Of a stretch of 64,000 bases of DNA, positions 37,492 to 46,909 are shown piece by piece; position 1 is the stretch's first letter; every line of letters begins with the position of its first letter. The notes beneath the pieces are model-generated. The model was given only the letters and a program-made list of their open reading frames with translations. It searched no databases and was not told the DNA's origin. The stretch comes from Pogonophryne albipinna (taxonomy: Eukaryota; Chordata; Actinopteri; Perciformes; Artedidraconidae), in NCBI GenBank assembly GCA_028583405.1, contig CM053259.1, forward strand, positions 23,170,234-23,234,233, in the 5' to 3' direction. The position numbers and the translations under genes are program-made.

Positions 37492-38404
37492 TAGTGATGG
37501 CAGTTTGACACTGAAGCTTCGAACGGAGCTTCAACCCTGGACTTCCTATTCCATAGAAGCAGTGCTTCGAAGCTTGCTTCAAATCACGTGACATATGACG
37601 TCCGAAGCAGCAACTGCTTCAAATCACGTGACATGTGACGTCCGAAGCAGCAACTGCTTCATTTCCTGAATGAATCACTTGACTGGTTCGCGGTCCATTC
37701 ACGCGATTCAATGCACTGCCTCGTCCCGATTCTGACAGGTGACAGGTTGAAACAGTTTCAAATTTGAGCGCTTCAACACTTTATGACCGCTCTAAACAAT
37801 GCGCAATGTGTGGGTTGTTGTCGTAGTTTGCGTTGTTGCTGTTGAGTTGTTGTTGGTATTGCATTTGAATTGTAGTATCATTATAGAGCAAGCCAGGAAG
37901 AAAGATAGGTCGTTCTGGCTCGGGAAACACTTCGAAATGTGGAGAAGTTGTGAACAAAAACACAATTATGAGTAATATAAAAACAGTTCAATATTTCAAG
38001 GAATAGATAGCCCAGTGGGTAGAGCCGGCGGCCTGAATGCGGCAATGTCCTCCGCGCAGCTGGTTCAAAGCCCGGAATGGATGTATTTTAATCATTGCTT
38101 TTCAACTTTAATAACTGATAAAAGGCCCTCTCCTCCCAAATTTTTTTCCAGCACTCTCTAGTCTCTTCTCAATAACCCAATACACACAATTATCAATCTT
38201 TAATTGCAAATAGAACATGATATTCAGTCTTAGTGTGTGTGTGCATCGAATATTTTTCAAGGCAAAGGTACGTTAAACCCACTGCAGCCTTGCACTTCGC
38301 CAGGAGAGGTCGCTGTAACTGAAGCTTCGAGAAATGAACCTATTTCCGACACAATTGTCCAAGTGGTTCGATGCTTCATTCAAAGCTTCATTTTGCCATC
38401 ACTA
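37492..38404. mobile_element. hAT element with tRNA-like insert
   Basis: The ends TAGTGATGGCA and TGCCATCACTA are flanked by an exact 8-bp duplication CAGAGCCC (37484-37491 and 38405-38412). The interior has repeated AAATCACGTGACAT..GACGTCCGAAGCAG words (two tandem copies near 37580-37645) and, at 38008-38080, a tRNA-like segment (box A-like TAGCCCAGTGGGTAGAGC, box B-like GGTTCAAAGCC). No transposase. Confidence 0.9.
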
Positions 38405-38729
38405 CAGAGCCCTACTAAACACACTTGGCAGTCTAACGAATCACACAGTATTGTATAGCGAGAGGCTTGAGGCGTCTGTCCCATAATACAGAGCCTCCAG
38501 AATGATGTCCGTGCCCGGCCTTTGTACTCCTCCCCCGGCTGACGTGGCAGAAACGGGCGGGGATTGGATGACGTCCGTCCAATCACCGCGGATGTTGCGA
38601 GGTCGGGACGGCCAATGACAGCTGATGGACTGCACACCTCATTCAAATATACACACAAGACAGAATTAACAGCACAAGGTGTAACAGCGGCTGTAACAGA
38701 TGCTCTTCATGTCTCTCAGGGAAGGAACC

Positions 38730-41700
38730 ATGTTTTTGTCGGTTATTGTTTTTAGCAGTTTGACTGTATCTAAGGCTCTTGGTCAAACAGAGCCAGATGT
38801 GGACTCCTCGTACATTGCTGCTGTGTATGAGCACAATGTCATCCTGAACCCGGACCCCCGGGTCCCCCTGTCGCGCCCCGCAGCCCTGCAGCACATGCAA
38901 CGAAACCTGGATATCTACGAGCAGCAGGCTGCCAGAGCAGCTCAGCAGGTACTGTCGAGTTAGAAGAGAGAGACATGTTTTTTCAGCCAAAATCAGATTG
39001 GTCCACTTCATAGATACAGCTTCTGTTTATCAACTAAAGAGCTGTAAGGACTAGTCGATTAGTCAGTTGACAGGAATACTATGCAACAGAGGTGGGACCA
39101 AGTCATTGTTTTGCAAGTCCGAGTCAAGTCTCAAGTCTTTGCGCTCAAGTCCAAGTCGAGTCTCAAGTCTTTGCGCTCAAGTCCAAGTCGAGTCTCAAGT
39201 CAGGATGGGCAAGTTCAAGTGAAGTCCAAGTCCTAAACTTTGACAAAACGAGTCATAAACAAATCATTATGTGTTTTTCACCAAATGTAATGACATCGAT
39301 CAACAGAATAATACTTAATAATCAAACTGCTCTTTATTAGTCACATTAATAATTTAATAATCAATTTTCTCTCTGCTGGTAAAGTAACGTGTGTTTTTCT
39401 AATTTAAGAGGGATCAGTAAGGTAAGGCTACCGTGACGGTTTGATTCAGAAGGAGTTTAATGTATAAGATCCCTAATGTTGAAGTGACCAGAATGTTTAT
39501 TTCCACTGTGTACAACATGTTGTGAGGGACCCACAATCTATCTCTATGCCAGGGATAATGTGCAGCCAGGCGTCTCTATGGGGAAGAGAACATCTGCATC
39601 TAGATCCCTCTGCAGGTGGTACTTTAACTATATTTTGATGCTAATACTTTTGTTCTTTTACTTGTAACATTTTGAATGCAGGACTTTTTATTGTAACCGA
39701 GTATTTCTACACTCTGGTACTTTTGTACTCAAGTACAAGATCTGAACTTCTCCCACCTCTGACAGTAAATCCTGAGTGGTTACCAAAATAAAGGTAACCA
39801 AAAAAGGTTATTTTCATTTTACAAATCCTGCACTCAGCTTTGCTTTCTCCAATATCACTGAAATGCAGCCAGACGCTGCTTCTTTTTTCGGTTTTCGCTA
39901 ATTTCTTGACTTTTCCCGACGCACTTGCATTTATATCCGTTTCCCCGTCGCTCTGTGCAGCTGGCCTGTACCACTACACCTGCTGTGCCCCCCACCCTTC
40001 TTTCACATAATGGTATGATCCTAGTGTGTCCTCGCATATGATTGGCCGCATGGTGGCTCAGCAAAATAAAGCCCCGCCCCGCCCCTGCCTGCATGGATTC
40101 ACAGCAAGAGTAGGAGCGGCTGGAGATTCTGCTCTCCCCGACGGGAGTCTGCTCTTCTAGCGGCATCTCACGATCGGCGTGTTGGAGACCTCTGAATTAA
40201 AGTATCAAGTCACCTCAAGTCAGAAGGCTCAAGTCCAAGTCAAGTCCCGAGTCATTGGTGTTCAAGTCCAAGTCGAGTCGCAAGTGTTTTGTGATTTTGT
40301 CAAGTCGAGTCTCAAGTCATCAAATTGGTGACTCGAGTCGGACTCAAGTCCAAGTCATGTGACTCGAGTCCACACCTCTGCTATGCAAGATCTTAAATTG
40401 TAATCGTTTTAAGTATTCAAACTCTTAAATATGAAGATGTCCTGCTTCTCTCCTAAGCAAATAATTAACCTATTGTTCTGGAAAATATTGGACGGGTTTG
40501 AAGCCCTCATCCAGTATCCATTTCATTCAATGCTGCATGTTTAATAGTAAAGCAGAAAACCTTTCAACATGGTATTTTATTGGCGTCCAAAAAGGGTTAC
40601 TCAAAGTGACACAATTGTGAAATGCAGAGACTTTGTCCTGCATGTCACAATTTTTCCTGACAGCCTAACAAACAGCACACATTTGCACTATGGTTAATTA
40701 TTAACTTTGGAGTGTATTGGTCCTTGGACACTTAGTAAAGACTCAAATGTCACCGGAATTGTTGTTGCTGCTATAAATTGAAGAATATTTAACAGTTAAC
40801 CTAGTTGCATCATAAGCAGTGTGCACTCTGTAACAATCCGCTTCTGTTCGATAAGTGGCATAACTAAAAAGTAGTCATCATTTATACTCACATAAAAAGG
40901 AGCAAGTTTACTATCACACATGTTATGACTACCATAGAGTAATATGTTGCATTATATGTGTACTTTGCCTTCATCCTTCATTGGTCAGGGTGTCCAAATC
41001 CTGGTGTTTCCAGAAGATGGTATTCAGGGTTTCAACTTCAGCCGGTCGTCCATCTTTAACTACCTGGAAACCATTCCTGACCCCCAGCAGGAGAGCTGGA
41101 ACCCCTGCACAGAGCCGGGGAAATACAACAACACTGAGGTGCACAATCACACACCCTGAAATGGAGAGTCCACTTGTTTGCTCAGCCTCAGAGCCTCCAG
41201 TAATGCAACACAATTCACATTTGAGTTGTTTCACAGGTTCTCCAGAGGTTGAGCTGTATGGCCCGTCGTTACAACCTCTACCTGGTGGCCAACATGGCCG
41301 ACCTGCAGCCCTGCCCCCTGAAGACCGACCCCTCCTCCTCTTGTCCCTCTGATGGACGCTGGCAGTTTAACACCAACGTGGTTTTCAGGTGCAGTGCAGA
41401 ACTTTAAATAAAAGTAGTTCATCTGAAGTCCAGCAAGTGCACCAATGGACTATTTCCTTGTGAATGTTTCCCAGAATCTTCTTTCATACAGGTCAGATGG
41501 CCTACTGGTGGGGCGCTACCATAAGAACAACCTTTACTTTGAGGCGGCTTTTGACACGCCCCCGCAACCTGAGATCATAACGTTTGATACACCTTTTGCT
41601 GGGAGGTTTGGTCTCATCATCTGTTTTGACATCCTGTTCTACGAGCCTACAATTCACCTAGTGACGAAGGTAGACACTCACTCAACTCCAACCTCTTCTG

Positions 41701-43123
41701 TTTGGTCTTCACTTTTTCTAACATTGGCCTCTCATTTTAGGGTGTGCGTCAGCTGATCTTCGTCACAGCCTGGATGAACCAGCTTCCTCTATTGGACTCA
41801 ATCCAGTTCCAGCATGCGTTGAGTTTAGGTGCCAATGTCACCCTGCTGGCGGCAAACATTCGTAACGACCAAATGATCATGACAGGAAGTGGCATCTATA
41901 CTCCTTTTTCTGTCAAATCCCATCACGCTCAGAAAGGAGACCCAGATGAGGGCAGGCTGCTGGTGGCCAGAGTGCCAGTCTTAGACCCTCTGTTGGCGGG
42001 GCAGAGCGTGACAGACGGGTCTACAGCTAAAGACTCAGGGTTCTGTCACAAAGAGAGCTGTTTGGATTTTCCTGCTCCTGAAACCTCTTCTTCAGTTCCT
42101 CCTTCCTCCTCTGCCTCTTCCACGTCCACCTTCATCTCATCCATGATGTACGACCCATTTACTTTTGTCCTCTTGGAGGAGACAGAGGGCAAAGTAAATG
42201 TGTGTAATGGCACCTTTTGCTGCCACCTGCAGTACCGGATGATTCCACAAGGCGACAGTAAAGAGCTCTACGCATTGGGAGCATTTGGTGGAACTCACAC
42301 TGTGAATGGACGCTACACTGTGCAGGTACCAAAGGGGTTGCAAACATTCTGAAAATGTCCAAGATAATTTGGGACTTTTTGCATGTTTTTAAAATAGAAA
42401 AAAAGTATACTTTTATATTGAACTTATGTGTAGAGGGAATAGACATATAAGCGGTATTCTGGAATGTTTTGGTTAAAAGACAATTTTTCTAATTGAGGCT
42501 TTTTAACAAATAATGTAGTCTCTGGTCAAAAACCTCTTCTAAAAACGAGTTGCTTACTTTAAACACTAAATGTGCTCAAAGCCTACATTTTTGAAGCACC
42601 GTAAATTATTTAGCTAGCTACCAAAATGGCACAATTTAAACTGTATCTATTTGCCACATTGGTGGATTCTTGTTTTTATGCAAAAGTATAAGCTTTGTTC
42701 CTATCTGCATTTCACATAATACATTAAGCCTGAGCAAATTGCTTCTATATGATATAATGTAAATTTTGCATATTTCTGGAATTTTACAAACTCTATGTAT
42801 GAATGAGAATCCTTTTAGATATTTAACATATTAATGTATTTCTGTTGCAGGTGTGTGCTCTCGTCCGCTGTGCAGGTTTGGACACCAGTTCCTGTGGACA
42901 GGAAATAGAAGAAGCAGAGTCTAAAATGGACTTCCAGTTGGAGGGGAGGTTTGGGTCTAGATATGTGTACCCATCAGTTTTGGCCAGCAAGTTTGTCCTG
43001 GAGCACCCAAAAAAAATTGAAACAGCTCCAGATGGCACAGTGACCATGAAACACTCAAACATGACTGGTGGGCTGGTCACTGCCTGTCTGTATGGACGGA
43101 TGTATCACCTGGACAATGAATGA
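38730..43123 (+). CDS. btd: biotinidase/vanin-family amidohydrolase, six exons
   Basis: Secreted nitrilase-superfamily enzyme that releases biotin from biocytin (biotinidase) or cysteamine from pantetheine (vanins). Exons 38730-38948, 40989-41138, 41237-41388, 41492-41669, 41741-42325, 42851-43123; all AG/GT, phases close to 1557 nt, 518 residues. The start is the ATG in GGAACCATGT, which aligns with the sister gene at 62828; earlier in-frame ATGs at 38700 and 38709 exist. A signal peptide follows ([18 protein letters not shown]). The catalytic triad is visible: Glu in [11 protein letters not shown], Lys in [10 protein letters not shown], Cys in [28 protein letters not shown] and [11 protein letters not shown] favour biotinidase over vanin, but substrate cannot be settled. 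N-glycosylation motifs and an even Cys set fit secretion. A 1.3-kb hAT sits in intron 1, and a 16-kb element begins 20 bp after the stop. Confidence 0.9.
39087..40380. mobile_element. 1.3-kb hAT element rich in AAGTC words
   Basis: Starts CAGAGGTGGGACCAAGTC and ends GACTCGAGTCCACACCTCTG. It is flanked by an exact 8-bp duplication CTATGCAA (39079-39086 and 40381-40388). Both ends are dense arrays of CAAGTC/GAGTC words. The centre contains a separate reverse-oriented CAGAGGTGGGAGAAGT-family MITE fragment (about 39610-39762). It lies in btd intron 1. Confidence 0.93.
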
Positions 43124-43254
43124 ACTGTTTTGGAACCGATGTAAGTAGTATTAATGATGCCCCTTTCGTCTCATTAGTATGCATAAAAAGTGGCAGATGG
43201 ACACGCCCCCAATTCCCCAATTATGCAAATGAGCTAAGTCCCGCCTCCCATTGT

Positions 43255-43690
43255 TCGAGACCCTTTGATGTGAGATAACAGGTAGGTGTGAAAAGCCCCC
43301 CCTGTGTAGTGCCTTTGTTGTCTAATTCTTTGATATATTGATTAAGGCAGTCTCTTTGAAGTTATGTTGTCTGGCCCCTGTCCCCCCTTGTAGTCTAAGC
43401 CTTTGATGTGTTGATTAAGGCAGTCTCTTTGAAGTTATGTTGTCTGGCCCCTGTCCCCCCTTGTAGTCTAAGCCTTTGATGTGAGATAACAGGTAGGTGT
43501 GAAAAGCCCCCCTGTGTAGTGCCTTTGTTGTCTAATTAATTGATGTGTTGATTAATGCAGTCTCTTTGAAGTTTTGCTGTCTGGTCCCCTCAGGGTTGTC
43601 TAATCTAATTAGCCTTTGATGTTTTGCCCTTTGATGTGGTGTGTTATAAGCCTTTGATGTTAATCTAGGTGTCTCTTTGAAGTTATGCGT
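43255..43690 (+). repeat. terminal repeat array, left
   Basis: Units of about 72 bp built from CCTTTGATGTGTTGATTAAG, CAGTCTCTTTGAAGTTATG and TTGTCTGGCCCCTGTCCCCC, degenerate toward the inside. About eight CTTTGATG and four CTCTTTGAAG words occur. The mirror array is at about 58700-59135. Confidence 0.88.
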
Positions 43691-43867
43691 GAGACTGTCT
43701 AACCCCCTCCCCGCCCAGGCCTCTCCCCCCTTTCTCCACCCCCTTCCTTTTGGGCCATGAGGCTAGCAGATAGGGGGGGAGGGAATTAGGTGAAAATAGA
43801 AATAAGCTCAACTAATTAAAAAGACAGTAATTTCCACTTACCAAGTCACCTTGCAAAAAAAAGAAAA

Positions 43868-44255
43868 TTGGCCAAGAGACGCCTGTGACAACTTACCGCC
43901 ATCCGTCCGGAGCGCCAGTCAAGAAACGAATGCCACAGCTGTGCGGGAGTCAGACGCCTACAGCCAGAGATCTTTGCATAAACTTATCTCGTGCCCTCTT
44001 TTGGTTGTGGAGCGAGTTCATGTGTGCTGGAGGAGGGGCTCTGTGAGGAAGTGGCAGATTTTCGGTTGTGTACTTTTCAAAATACGTAAAGAGGGAAACA
44101 AATAAAACAATTTAAAAAAACATGATCTTTTTGTCTTTTTTATAATTACTATACACCACTATAAGAATTTCCTGTATGCAACAAAAAAGGTTTGACTGGT
44201 GAAAAAGACTCTCACTTTTACAGGGGGGCTCCGCCTCCCACTCAACATAACAAGT
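43868..44255 (+). pseudogene. truncated upstream copy of gene A (left arm)
   Basis: After a start codon broken by one extra T (ATTGGCC for ATGGCC), the sequence follows gene A through the GACAACTTACCGCCAT and AAGAAACGAATGC words. A segment between two GAGACGCCT repeats is missing. The match resumes only at the gene A 3' end (GTGAAAAAGACTCTCAC, about 44199-44220). AATAAA lies at 44100. An 84-residue frame remains but is not expected to be functional. The same lesion is at about 58150-58555 in the right arm, so it predates the palindrome. Confidence 0.7.
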
Positions 44256-44285
44256 CCCGCCCTCCTCACCAGATCATTTAAAAGA
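44232..44285 (+). promoter_or_regulatory. promoter-like module before gene A
   Basis: Contains CTCAACATAACAAGTC, a CCCGCCCTCCTC block and the TATA-like CATTTAAAAG (44275-44284), 100 bp before the gene A ATG. Mirror at about 58130-58185. It matches the modules at 45180, 46212 and 53549. Confidence 0.5.
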
Positions 44286-44384
44286 AAGGGGGTGGAAATA
44301 GATGAAAAAAGAAATACGCTCAAACTAAATAACAAGCCAGTCATTTACGCTCACCAAGTCACCTTTTAAATAAAAAAAAAAAAA

Positions 44385-45191
44385 ATGGCCAAGAGACGCC
44401 TAGATATGGGTTTAATCAGCGAGACGCCTGTGACAACTTACCGCCATATGTCCGGAACACCAATCAAGAAACGAATGCAGTATCTGGCCCGGGTTCAGAC
44501 GCCTCCAGCCGAGGAACTTCATGAAGAATGGACTCTGAAAAATGGCGATGTTTGGGGTTATATATTCAACTATATGGCGAATGAACTGCATTTCTACAAT
44601 CTGAAGAATGGAGAAACGTATGGACCCTGTAGTGTTAAAGCGACACTGACCTCAACAGATTGGGCTGTGTTAACTCTGGTGTCTTCCAGAGATCTCCACG
44701 CAACCATTGTATCGGAAGAAGTAGTGCATCAAGAAACCATAGTGGAACCAGCGGTGTACAAGATATTTGCAAAGAAAAGCAAAGAAACACAGACAGCATG
44801 CGAGATCAAAGAAGAGTTTTCACCGCTGCCACTCAATGTGAAGGAAGAAGAAGAAGGAGATATCCCCCCGCCGCCAGAAGTGAGAAGAGTCATGACAAGC
44901 ACCGTCTGGGAAACTAAAAGCGGACCATCGGGGCGATGGTATTACCGTGCAAGCCGTGTGGTGACGCTGGGGAAGGACCCCTCTGATGATTTTGTTTTGG
45001 AGTATTTCAACTCTACATGCGGGGTTTTTCAGACATCCTTGCGGGTGCCTCTGACTGCTTGGCTGAAAATGATTGATGGAAAAGCTACAAAGCTTAAAGA
45101 CCTTTTTAAACAGAGTCAGACATCGATGGACATTATACTGGTGAAAAAGACTCTCACTTTTGCAGAGGACTCAGCCTCCAACTCAACATAA
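44385..45191 (+). CDS. gene A, 268-aa unknown protein (left arm, intact)
   Basis: I do not recognise the family. The ATG follows a poly-A stretch and aligns with the mirror copy. The protein has two similar halves joined by an acidic, Pro-rich linker (EEEEGD and PPPPE, residues about 153-165). The first half holds ELHFYNLKNGETYG then TSTDWAVLTL; the second SDDFVLEYFNSTCGVFQTSL then VPLTAWLKMIDGKATKLKDL. Beta-rich segments ending in a T-x-x-W-like helix faintly recall the ssDNA-binding PC4/p15 fold, duplicated; this is a guess. No signal peptide or membrane segment. The N-terminus is basic (MAKRRL). It is the only intact large frame in the left arm. Relics of the same gene lie on both sides. 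Confidence 0.7.
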   Translation: MAKRRLDMGLISETPVTTYRHMSGTPIKKRMQYLARVQTPPAEELHEEWTLKNGDVWGYIFNYMANELHFYNLKNGETYGPCSVKATLTSTDWAVLTLVSSRDLHATIVSEEVVHQETIVEPAVYKIFAKKSKETQTACEIKEEFSPLPLNVKEEEEGDIPPPPEVRRVMTSTVWETKSGPSGRWYYRASRVVTLGKDPSDDFVLEYFNSTCGVFQTSLRVPLTAWLKMIDGKATKLKDLFKQSQTSMDIILVKKTLTFAEDSASNST

Positions 45192-45236
45192 CAAGTCACA
45201 CCCTCCTCAACAGATCATTTAAAACTAAAGACCCCC
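45180..45236 (+). promoter_or_regulatory. promoter-like module before the 49-aa ORF
   Basis: AACTCAACATAACAAGTCAC overlaps the end of gene A, followed by the TATA-like CATTTAAAAC (45216-45225), 60 bp before the ORF's ATG. Mirror at about 57185-57245. Confidence 0.45.
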
Positions 45237-45284
45237 TCAAAGAAAAGCATTGTGTTTTCTACCTATGTAAAAGGTCTTACGAAA

Positions 45285-45434
45285 ATGTGTTATCTCTGTA
45301 TCAAGATGATGTGTTTAAAAATTAATCTTGTGAAAAATACCAACGATGTGAGAGACGTCATAAAGACACTCATTTTAACCACAGTGTTTGGTCTCTACAA
45401 ATGTTTAAAGATTGTTACAAAATGTAAAAAATAA
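45285..45434 (+). CDS. 49-aa ORF (left arm)
   Basis: Small, Cys- and Lys-rich frame beginning MCYLCIKMMCLK and ending CLKIVTKCKK. The TAA overlaps an AATAAA at 45431. It is conserved in the mirror arm with three residue changes and no stop, which hints at coding, but the arms are young and the frame is short. No family recognised; a hydrophobic segment (TLILTTVFGLY) is present. Confidence 0.4.
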   Translation: MCYLCIKMMCLKINLVKNTNDVRDVIKTLILTTVFGLYKCLKIVTKCKK

Positions 45435-46129
45435 AAAAAGGTATGGAGACAAAATTAATTCAGGTGACTCTGTCTTTATTAGGAAAACAAAAATATAATA
45501 CAAATGGTTTAAGGGGTAAAAATGTAACCATCTTGGACTTAATATTCTAACAAAATACTTTATCTGAATACATTTTCTTTTAAACGCACTTTTTGAAATT
45601 ATTTATATATTATTTCAGTGGAACAATCCAGTTTTTGTTAACATCAACGCTTTTTTCTCTTTTCTTGTGTTACTAAGATACTTTTAGACACACTTTGGCG
45701 TATGCAACACTTAACAAATGGTAGATTATGAAGTACTTTTGTAAGGAATTTGGTTTTCTTTTAAAGGCGGGGTTTTTTATTGCTGTAAAAACACTTATTC
45801 AGTTAAACAAGGTTTTTTTCTTTACTGATAACCTTACATATTTTAGTTATTTTCTGCTACCAAGATACTTTAAGATACACCTTGATGTACGCAACACTTA
45901 ACAAAGGGTATAATATGAAGTACTTGGTAGGAATGGGGTTTTCTTTAAGGGGTGCAAAACTTTAGAACTGGGTAAAATATTCATTAATTTGTAATGAATA
46001 GAGTTTCTTTCTTTTTGATTTTCAACATACTATTTTGTACACAATGACTTTTCCATATTTTCTGACAAACTATACTTTTGACTTGTTCTGCAAAATCTTG
46101 ACAAACTATTACTTATTCTTAAATTTGAC
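45435..46129. other. AT-rich spacer with internal duplication
   Basis: No coding frame. Blocks at about 45660-45775 and 45850-45955 share AAGATACTTT, GCAACACTTAACAAA and GAAGTACTT words, so this is a tandem duplication of about 190 bp. Mirror at about 56290-56975. Confidence 0.6.
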
Positions 46130-46200
46130 CTATTGCTGCTTGGTTGGAAATGATAGATGAAAAAACTACAACGCTTAAAGAACTTTTCTAAAAACCTTCA
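46130..46200 (+). pseudogene. 3'-end relic of a third gene A copy (left arm)
   Basis: GCTTGGTTGGAAATGATAGA with the following GCTTAAAGAACTTTTC matches the C-terminal coding segment of gene A (AWLKMIDGKATKLKDLF). No upstream part survives. Mirror relic at about 56215-56285. Together with 43868-44255 it shows that gene A was once present three times in tandem. Confidence 0.65.
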
Positions 46201-46211
46201 ATTCTCCAGAT

Positions 46212-46280
46212 GACTCCTCCCCATTCAACGCAATAAGTCCCACCCTACACTCAGCAAATCATCTAAAACGAAGGACCCCA
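46212..46280 (+). promoter_or_regulatory. promoter-like module before gene B
   Basis: GACTCCTCCCCATTCAACGC, AATAAGTCCCACCC and the TATA-like CATCTAAAAC (46260-46269) end 36 bp before the gene B ATG. Mirror at about 56136-56200. It is closest to the central module at 53549-53612. Confidence 0.5.
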
Positions 46281-46783
46281 CTAAGACGACCGTTGTAAAC
46301 TAGCCATGGATCTGAGAAAAACCAAGACTCCCCCTGCGAGTTGCTGCCAGGAACAGACTCCTGGACTACCATCATCACCACCATTTTGGACACCCGAATC
46401 CTGCAATACTACTGCTGCTGATTTTGCTCCTTGCAACCCTGTCTCCTAAAAATTACGTTCCCACAGAACTAAACTGCATTCTCAATTACGTTTAGTCAGA
46501 AACGTATTTTCTCCCACGTTACATTCGTTTTGAACGTATCTCAAATACGTTTATTTTCTACATATCTTTTAGAAACATATTTTCTCCCACGTTACGTTTA
46601 TTATGAACGTATCTTAAATACGTTTATTTTCTACATATCTTTGCCATTTATTGTCTTGCTTATAATAATGATAATAGTCATTTATAAATATCATTTTAGA
46701 GCACACATTTGAAATCAGTAGGCGAGGCTGTAATTTCTCCAGCTGTTACTCTCATGAGCGAGACAGAAAATAATAGTTTTAAC

Positions 46784-46909
46784 ATGCCAAAAAGCTGCTG
46801 TGTCGTTTATTGCACCTCAAACATTAAAACAAATCCAGAGTTACGTGTTTCTGTACTTCCTCTAAGAAGAAAGGACAGTAACAGAAGATCTCTGTGGCTT
46901 CAGGCTTGA
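46784..46909 (+). pseudogene. THAP-domain N-terminus, left TIR
   Basis: MPKSCCVVYCTSNIKTN and ELRVSVLPLRRK with a downstream LW match the start of a THAP zinc finger (C-x2-4-C then a basic segment). It is cut before the C-x2-H pair, so the DNA-binding domain is incomplete. It could be a first exon or a truncated remnant. Confidence 0.55.

Noticed and set aside
42137..42446. Open frames antisense to btd exon 5
   Set aside because: Shadows of the biotinidase coding strand, which has clear homology and splice sites.
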